From Clostridiales bacterium (lineage in GTDB: Bacteria > Bacillota > Clostridia > Christensenellales > Borkfalkiaceae): a DNA stretch of 30,258 nucleotides. Numbering within the stretch: the first letter of the stretch is position 1; every line of letters begins with the position of its first letter. The stretch spans positions 1 to 30,258 of the forward strand of contig JAJWOJ010000002.1 in the NCBI GenBank assembly GCA_021635425.1, in the 5' to 3' direction. The translations under genes were made by a program, and so were the position numbers. Below are positions 27,201 to 30,258 of the stretch, in pieces. The notes below the pieces were generated by a model. That model was not told the DNA's origin and searched no databases. It saw only the letters and a program-made list of their open reading frames with translations.

Positions 27201-27300
27201 GGAAAACTTAAGCGGCTATGCGGTTTCGCTTATCGAGGTGAGAAACATTCAGCAACCTGCAGAAGGTTACGTATGCAGAACAATCACGTTCGGTTTGTAA
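21262..27300 (+). CDS. Giant GLUG-repeat/beta-helix adhesin, last gene of matrix operon
   Basis: Predicted 2012 residues. The ATG overlaps the previous stop (ATGA); GGGAG lies 5 bases upstream. Residues of about 14-39 are a hydrophobic signal or anchor, then 'FSAYVSVSVPEG', resembling SipW-type sites. About 280-1080 shows many 'AGGIAG', 'VGGLIGAL' and 'AGGVVGYV' turns at irregular spacing, typical of GLUG repeats in right-handed beta-helix adhesins. About 1083-1154 is a Big_2-like Ig domain (KIVSVSG..IRGVSAG.A.V.V). About 1534-1630 is an InlB/Flg_new-like repeat (FRGFYT, FYARW). The last 380 residues are unrecognised. There is no C-terminal anchor, so retention would rely on the N-terminus or fibre contact. 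It is about half of the operon's coding capacity. Function as a surface or matrix adhesin is inferred. Confidence 0.8.
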   Translation: MIKENGKLKNCDVKKLIIAVLIAAIVCISVLAVLFGIDKTFSAYVSVSVPEGKEVTVYVSGNDVIKPGNGKGYMVTPGSTVTVTVVNESKLFKSMSVNGKTYDTPVTEITVPVNEDLAITVETTEPYAEDVGKYFGNPFILSKEADVLSVARILAGTSTASDFERIGAEDKTADDIRFGYFRLGTNLFISSSEFFGLGFRGNLPFGGCFDFDGFTATINLVRTSHVDEEFTFVNGTHYADYGFFAYAYGDGTHPCLMRNIKTQGFIGLNTIKTQGTIDHTDHVNAGGIAATAGKNIVFDGLESTVSVSAQTRFADLYLGGIFGICSSSVESWCDIRYDGAFNDVSGVTYGDNAGAIVGGFAGVLQNASVDGITIDGEGSMVLANALGEVSGSAIAGGFVGLIELGAHTGEEISDSRTMLIRNVTIYAESDYSVTAVIDNNGSTNKGSINPDDYASTSAAAVAGGIAGIVNRGNKDGTALPDDQIIKFSNISFLRTSAVAENAGSSNSSAGGRLGISASTEDGNSSGAVFAGGVVGYIYASSASYITWQIADSSKTTYLFGCPIDVSATQNGVGPAYAGGAFGYNAFHPEITDGGSLNIGIVSPKYDYTVTASQSATATKYNNKYYNVSAGGYTSRFSVGYNLKNTTFYIGSGRITAYREVGSTAIGDVNAGGFAGRIMGYGTASTTITDYDNANGGTMQSGESDNVKVYYSENSRIEASCYSYSSINSTKTLGNNVCAGGVVGYVLGYSSISNVSILFDGNTVPSENPAEHFVSGEQNAKNPTRNDDDNHKSEGFIGGMFGLVIDTKISNAQFIGDETERSVVYFASSNSPNTASVGGLIGALWRKKLGNNTKMLNTATVKNVHVAGRAYCEQNTSNDIYDIYVGGMIGVFANPGSGRNVIVTNVSVANSIIEAIGEKAMLPYAGGIIAGMWWSATTTLSYAKVLDSAVISSSITPASYAGGIVGLMQNSAISHCVVKDTEVKATSEQNKAYAGGISARAKEQSDTIKYSYSNASLKAQGSNTDNSVKYGIIARTDKITNTGDSGTDDSAKNLFVYETAGTPAAYPGDTDTRAVYLASAFQNKASVAVGDTMSVYSTISSDQKGTIEIKSHNAKIVSVSGLTIRGVSAGIAYVSVYCNVDGTSYLLCSYPVTVGGATENGSGLAIKNDKGTDVSAKDCDELIDYKHGSGTSSVTYAYFRRNIGNPATTKKINVVPKGADYLPQNIRFYDISTSSVGVGTATYFTASTTAAEKNARIAAIIAAKGSTCDISAFNGRANIGYNYENEEVGAAKKSLYFYADDNVRENTIILMECDYGSAVYGVIVEFVPNRLQSIEIAPESGTPPLDTRIENGVTHYIYTAGDIVRFGATLHYTYPAPRSYVVETIYSGTGVTTNGTVVVSAGGVYTVTCQDLRKNAPPTTVVVEAKNEVSYSFAYSGAEGSSDRKMLESCAFNFGLEPQAGYGLNPTITATVNGKTATGKITDNGLLLDFGTESFTILLVPDANREYAYSFTMPAEFVDYVSANGGVIEFSAEYQKIYTLVFIANYDKNDYFYTTVAAGEAFSSVNPADYKKYTEKWIAERYGYDFRGFYTIHNASDVSAYGKSFEDMQKDPASFVSGTMRFYARWTYNITVEAPENVKVTSSFAHSMLEGGELIPLDANGGFGFVIGVGTSWVGTPRFDAFVRKSDGSFVNVTSSFSPVGQENGYYIAPEALESGYIYIKIYADSIEFAVGDDPQYDGNELYTDGIFTVTYNVNYGSNDSLADFTFDFAPYALPAETSIRLFYQKDGVTSWAGASTLSGDKRSIYPSDFASMKDNSRFTSSVRSSAKTEKFILVVTLPNNSNEFGITAASACTVKVKNYAYKSIISNFGVYSQTAKGTPDTSNGAATEDFVLYPAVERDIKLGNDGYTTTIIFTEEKILSADVYASVIDHRHTGIRYMWRIAKIGGGYIGKETFGFFGKEVVRTTDAIYYAATPGSVTVTENLSGYAVSLIEVRNIQQPAEGYVCRTITFGL
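26838..26856 (+). repeat. Coding copy of the 19-base spacer core
   Basis: CGCCTATAAGTCGATTATC inside the adhesin gene is identical to the core of the three spacer hairpins at 3284, 4226 and 7828. Here it encodes AYKSII in frame. A 19-base exact match by chance within 30 kb is unlikely. The flanks differ, and the spacer's GGC arm is TCC here, so the full hairpin is not preserved. Confidence 0.7.
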
Positions 27301-27314
27301 TCAATCCGACAACG

Positions 27315-27395
27315 CCTTGTTTTTTCAGGCGCATATTACGCTTAACCAAAGGTTTAAAACCCGAATTTAAACGTAATCTACGCCTGAAAAACAGG
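27315..27395 (+). repeat. Long imperfect palindrome 1
   Basis: Bases 27315-27340 and 27372-27395 are inverted copies with small gaps (arms contain TTTTTCAGGCG and CGCCTGAAAAA). The stem would be about 24 bp around a 31-base A/T-rich loop. It starts 15 bases after the adhesin stop. It could be a terminator (TTTTT follows at 27408, but with an 8-base gap) or a mobile palindromic element. Confidence 0.7.
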
Positions 27396-27404
27396 TGGGA
27401 TTCA

Positions 27405-27497
27405 GGGTTTTTATCGGTCAACGGTAAACGTTTTAAATCATAAAAAAATAAAAACAAGCTTCCACGATTTAAATCGTTTTCATTGACCGATAAACCC
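27405..27497 (+). repeat. Long imperfect palindrome 2
   Basis: Bases 27405-27439 and 27466-27497 are inverted copies (arms share ATCGGTCAA, AAACG and TTTAAATC blocks), giving a stem of over 30 bp with a few bulges and a 26-base A-rich loop. It lies 9 bases after palindrome 1. Two such structures side by side suggest a palindromic repeat family or a nonautonomous element; no target-site duplication is obvious. Confidence 0.7.
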
Positions 27498-27551
27498 GCA
27501 ATAAAAACAACGCATTAACGTGAAAAACGACGCAAGATTGAGTTTAAACGC

Positions 27552-27580
27552 TTGCAAAAACAGATATTAGCTGATATAAT
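27552..27580 (+). promoter_or_regulatory. Sigma-A-type promoter of GGDEF/HD-GYP gene
   Basis: TTGCAA (27552-27557) and a perfect TATAAT (27575-27580) are separated by 17 bases. The start point would be near 27587, about 42 bases before the ATG at 27629. It gives this gene its own transcription unit, separate from the riboswitch operon. Confidence 0.75.
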
Positions 27581-27605
27581 TACGGTGAAGAGATTCACCG
27601 TAATT
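27578..27605 (+). promoter_or_regulatory. Perfect dyad overlapping -10 and start point
   Basis: AATTACGGTGAA (27578-27589) and TTCACCGTAATT (27594-27605) are perfectly complementary around GAGA. The dyad overlaps the last three bases of the -10 and covers the predicted start point, which favours a repressor operator. As RNA it would also fold with a GNRA loop and is followed by TTT, so a terminator for upstream transcription is an alternative. Confidence 0.6.
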
Positions 27606-27628
27606 TTTAATAAAAACATGGGGGAAAA

Positions 27629-29566
27629 ATGAAAACAACGGAAAAACAGGTTCGGAACGAAATAAAAGCCTTAAAAAACGTTTTTTCCGCCGTAAGGCTC
27701 TTATCTATGGACGAAGTGGGCGCGAAGGTTAAAAATTGCGAACACAAGCGCATCGACGGCAATTGTTACGACGTGTGGAACAGAACCGAGGCTTGCAACA
27801 ACTGCATAAGTTATCGCGCGCTTACCGAAAAGAAGCAGTTTTCGAAGATAGAAAAGACCAAAGACGGAATTTTTCAGGTTATAGCAGACTATCGCGAAGT
27901 GGACGGGAAACCTTGCGTTCTGGAAATGATAAAGCCGTTTGACGAGAAAATCGCCTTAGATTACGGCGACGAGGACAGAAACGTCGAACCGCTTAAAGAG
28001 TATTTCGAAAAGACCTTTCACGACGTGCTTACGGGGACTTACAGCCGTCGTTATTACGAGGAATTCTGGGCGGATAAAGTTTTAGACGGCGGAATCGCCA
28101 TGATAGACCTCGACGATTTCAAAATATACAACGACCTTTTCGGTCATTCCGTGGGAGACGACGTGCTTAAAGCCGTTGCCGAAATGGTGAAAAAAGCTAT
28201 CCGTTCGACCGATAAGGTTATACGCTTCGGCGGCGACGAGTTTTTACTGATAATCCCCGGCGCGCGCGAAACGGGCTTAAAGAGACTCCTCAAAGATATA
28301 CGCGAAAGCGTGAGGGAAATCGTTTTCGAAAATTACCCCGCAATCAAGCCGACCGTGAGCGTCGGCGGAGTGATTTGCTCCGGGGAAACGGTAAAAAGCG
28401 CGTTGCGGAAGGCGGACGAGCTTATGTACGAAGCAAAACGGCAGAAAGACAGCGTCGTTACGGCAAAACAAAGCGACGCAAGGAAACGTTCTTCGCATAA
28501 AGAACGGGTGCTTGTCGTGGACGATTCCGATATAAACCGCGAAATTTTATCGGGCATACTGCAAAACGAATACGACATAATCGAGGCGAAAAACGGCAAG
28601 GAAGCTCTTTTGCAAATAGAGAAGTACAGAGACGAATTAGCCGTTATCCTGCTCGATCTCATAATGCCCGTAATGAGCGGATTCGACGTGCTTGAATATA
28701 TGAACGAAAGAGGCTATATAGCGAATATCCCCGTTATAACCATATCGGGCGACGATTCGGGGAAAACCGTGCGCGCGGCTTACGATAAAGGCGTATCCGA
28801 TTATATAACCCGACCTTTCGACGCAAGGGTGGTTTATAGGCGCGTTTCCAACACCGTAAAAATTTATGCGAGGCAGAAAAAATACATTGCGGAAATTGCC
28901 GGACAGATAAGGGAAAAAGAGAAAAACCGCTCGATGATAATCGAAATTTTAAGCCACGTCATAGAACGTCCTTGCGACGGATTGGTTTCAAATCACGCTT
29001 CGCATATAACCGATTTTACGCGGCTCGTTTTAGAGAGGCTCGTTTGCAAAAGCAATGCTTACGGGCTTAACGAAGGCGATATCGGGGTTATTTCCGCCGC
29101 GGCGGCTCTGCACGATATAGGTAAGGCGTTTATTCCTTCCGAAATCGTCAACAAAAAGGGCAGATTCACCCCCGAAGAGTTTGAAATAATGAAAAAACAC
29201 ACCGTTTTGGGTGACGAAATACTTAAAGAGGTCAAGAACTTTTCGGAAGAACCGCTTATAAAATACGCGCGCGAAATTTGCCTTTATCATCACGAACGCT
29301 ACGACGGCAAAGGATATCCGAAAGGGCTTAAAGGGGATGAAATTCCGATAGCCGCTCAGGTCGTTTCCGCTTGCGACGTTTACGACGCGCTTTGCTCCAA
29401 ACGTTCTTATAAACCCGTATATTCCCACGAAACGGCGATAAAAATGATAAAGGACGGCGAATGCGGCGCGTTCAATCCGATAATTTTAGAATGTTTCAAC
29501 GAGTGCGCCGATAAATTCAAAAAAATAACCGGAGACAAAAAAAAGGAAGAAAACGCCGATGAATAA
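27629..29566 (+). CDS. GGDEF-receiver-HD-GYP cyclic-di-GMP protein
   Basis: Predicted 645 residues; GGGGG lies 4 bases before the ATG. Residues 1-125 are a possible PAS-like domain with clustered Cys37, Cys46, Cys56 and Cys59 (Cys-x8-Cys-x9-Cys-x2-Cys), which may bind metal. About 131-275 is a GGDEF domain with intact GGDEF (201-205) and an RSTD inhibitory site (192-195), so an active, product-inhibited diguanylate cyclase is likely. About 293-415 is a receiver domain with VVDDS and phospho-acceptor Asp343; its usual Lys near the end is Arg395 (ITRPF). About 435-640 is an HD-GYP phosphodiesterase domain with HDIGK (495-499) and HHERYDGKGYP (554-564). It could make and break c-di-GMP in the cytoplasm. 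The last eight bases overlap the next gene. Confidence 0.93.
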   Translation: MKTTEKQVRNEIKALKNVFSAVRLLSMDEVGAKVKNCEHKRIDGNCYDVWNRTEACNNCISYRALTEKKQFSKIEKTKDGIFQVIADYREVDGKPCVLEMIKPFDEKIALDYGDEDRNVEPLKEYFEKTFHDVLTGTYSRRYYEEFWADKVLDGGIAMIDLDDFKIYNDLFGHSVGDDVLKAVAEMVKKAIRSTDKVIRFGGDEFLLIIPGARETGLKRLLKDIRESVREIVFENYPAIKPTVSVGGVICSGETVKSALRKADELMYEAKRQKDSVVTAKQSDARKRSSHKERVLVVDDSDINREILSGILQNEYDIIEAKNGKEALLQIEKYRDELAVILLDLIMPVMSGFDVLEYMNERGYIANIPVITISGDDSGKTVRAAYDKGVSDYITRPFDARVVYRRVSNTVKIYARQKKYIAEIAGQIREKEKNRSMIIEILSHVIERPCDGLVSNHASHITDFTRLVLERLVCKSNAYGLNEGDIGVISAAAALHDIGKAFIPSEIVNKKGRFTPEEFEIMKKHTVLGDEILKEVKNFSEEPLIKYAREICLYHHERYDGKGYPKGLKGDEIPIAAQVVSACDVYDALCSKRSYKPVYSHETAIKMIKDGECGAFNPIILECFNECADKFKKITGDKKKEENADE

Positions 29567-30258
29567 ATCTTTTTTGCGTAAAATCGCAGTCGTTTCGGCT
29601 GCCGCGATGGCTTTTATGACAACGCTTTGCGGTTGCGGAGACAATCCTTCGGAGAGTGAATCGACTTTACCCGAACTCGTTATCGGGAGCGATTATTATT
29701 CGCCGTTTGTCTTTCATAACGATAAAGGCGAATTTGCGGGGATCGACGTGGAGCTTGCAACCGAAGTGTGCCGTCAGCTCGGATATAAAGCGACGTTCAA
29801 AATTATAAACTGGGCAGAAAAAAACACGTTGCTCGAAAACGGCGAAGTAGATTGTCTGTGGGGTTGTTTTACGCTTACCGGCAGAGAAGACGATTATTCC
29901 TGGACTATTCCTTATATGAACAGCAGACAGGTCGTCGCCGTTTTCGATGACAGCGGCATAAACAAAATCGCCGACCTTGAAGGTAAGAGCGTGGCTGTTC
30001 AGGCAACGACCAAGCCCGACGAGATTTTTTCGGGCGGCGGAGAGGAAAATTCATCGATCCCGAAACTTAAAGCTCTCAACTGTTTTCCGAGCATGGCGTA
30101 TACTTTCGCGGCTATAAACGGAGGATACGTGGACGCTATCGCGGGGCATGAAGAAGCGATAATCGAATATATGAAGACGAGTTCGGTAAGTTTAAGAATT
30201 CTGGACGAACCTCTGCTCGAAGTTAAGGTGGGCGTTGCGTTTTTAGAAGGCCCAAACG
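29559..30258 (+). CDS. Solute-binding protein family 3 lipoprotein (partial)
   Basis: The gene is open to the window edge: 233 codons seen, with the 3' end missing. ATG 29559 overlaps the upstream stop by 8 bases; AAGGAAG lies 9 bases before it. Signal peptide with lipobox LCGC (Cys26), then an acidic linker. From about residue 36 it follows SBP_bac_3: LVIGSDYYSPFVF, GIDVELATEVCRQLGY, GEVDCLWGCFT, the 'W..PYM' segment, KSVAVQATTKPDE and YVDAIAGHEEAI. This fold binds amino acids or similar small solutes outside the membrane, as a transporter subunit or as the sensor half of a receptor. Coupling to a GGDEF/HD-GYP gene favours sensing. The unseen C-terminus may add transmembrane and signalling domains. 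Confidence 0.85.
   Translation, partial: MNKSFLRKIAVVSAAAMAFMTTLCGCGDNPSESESTLPELVIGSDYYSPFVFHNDKGEFAGIDVELATEVCRQLGYKATFKIINWAEKNTLLENGEVDCLWGCFTLTGREDDYSWTIPYMNSRQVVAVFDDSGINKIADLEGKSVAVQATTKPDEIFSGGGEENSSIPKLKALNCFPSMAYTFAAINGGYVDAIAGHEEAIIEYMKTSSVSLRILDEPLLEVKVGVAFLEGPN

Noticed and set aside
27301..27443. Small + strand gene over the palindromes, as the tail of the frame 27075-27443
   Set aside because: Most of that frame overlaps the adhesin gene in another phase, its product is Arg-rich, and the remaining part is occupied by palindrome 1.

Overview
The window looks like a chromosomal segment of an uncultured gut-type Bacillota (Clostridia). I infer this from strong AAGGAG-type ribosome binding sites, lipobox signal peptides, an ER-type SipW signal peptidase, a class I c-di-GMP riboswitch, InlB-type repeat surface proteins and a DUF6273 protein. 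A Christensenellales-like lineage would fit, but that is a guess. All 14 genes lie on the + strand. No rRNA, tRNA, transposase, integrase, sortase or CRISPR array is visible.

Region A (about 1-16541) is an array of six exported surface proteins. Two have a signal peptide plus a nearly identical C-terminal membrane anchor (140-3262, 4364-7807), three are lipoproteins (3426-4184, 7993-11961, 14256-16541), and one has an N-terminal signal-anchor (12098-14128). Their modules are InlB/Flg_new repeats, Ig-like domains, a beta-helix-like region, Cys-x2-Cys 'GH...C..CG' repeats and a DUF6273 domain. The first three spacers carry the same hairpin repeat just after the stop codon and a second shared element before the next start. 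The most surprising protein is 12098-14128. It carries a recognisable copy of elongation factor Tu domains II and III, without the GTPase domain, in the extracellular part of a membrane-anchored protein.

Region B (16542-27300) is a biofilm-matrix-type operon. A consensus promoter is followed by a c-di-GMP-I (GEMM-I) riboswitch and two tandem, near-duplicate intrinsic terminators. Downstream come a small TasA-like protein with its own codon style, a membrane protein with a cytoplasmic N-terminal domain and a TasA-like exterior, a SipW-like signal peptidase (Ser/His/Asp), two more TasA-like exported proteins and a 2012-residue GLUG/beta-helix adhesin. The overlaps sipW/19460 and 20273/21262 indicate translational coupling. 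The layout recalls tapA-sipW-tasA of Bacillus, but it is larger, ends in a giant adhesin and appears to be controlled directly by c-di-GMP.

Region C (27301-30258) begins with a 328-base spacer holding two very long palindromes and a consensus promoter whose -10 lies in a perfect 12-bp dyad. It drives a Cys-cluster/GGDEF/receiver/HD-GYP protein that could both make and degrade c-di-GMP. An overlapping solute-binding (SBP family 3) lipoprotein gene follows and runs off the window. The simplest reading is a local circuit: an external or phosphorelay signal sets c-di-GMP through the GGDEF/HD-GYP protein, and the riboswitch converts c-di-GMP into matrix and adhesin production. The circuit is inference; the parts are visible in the sequence.
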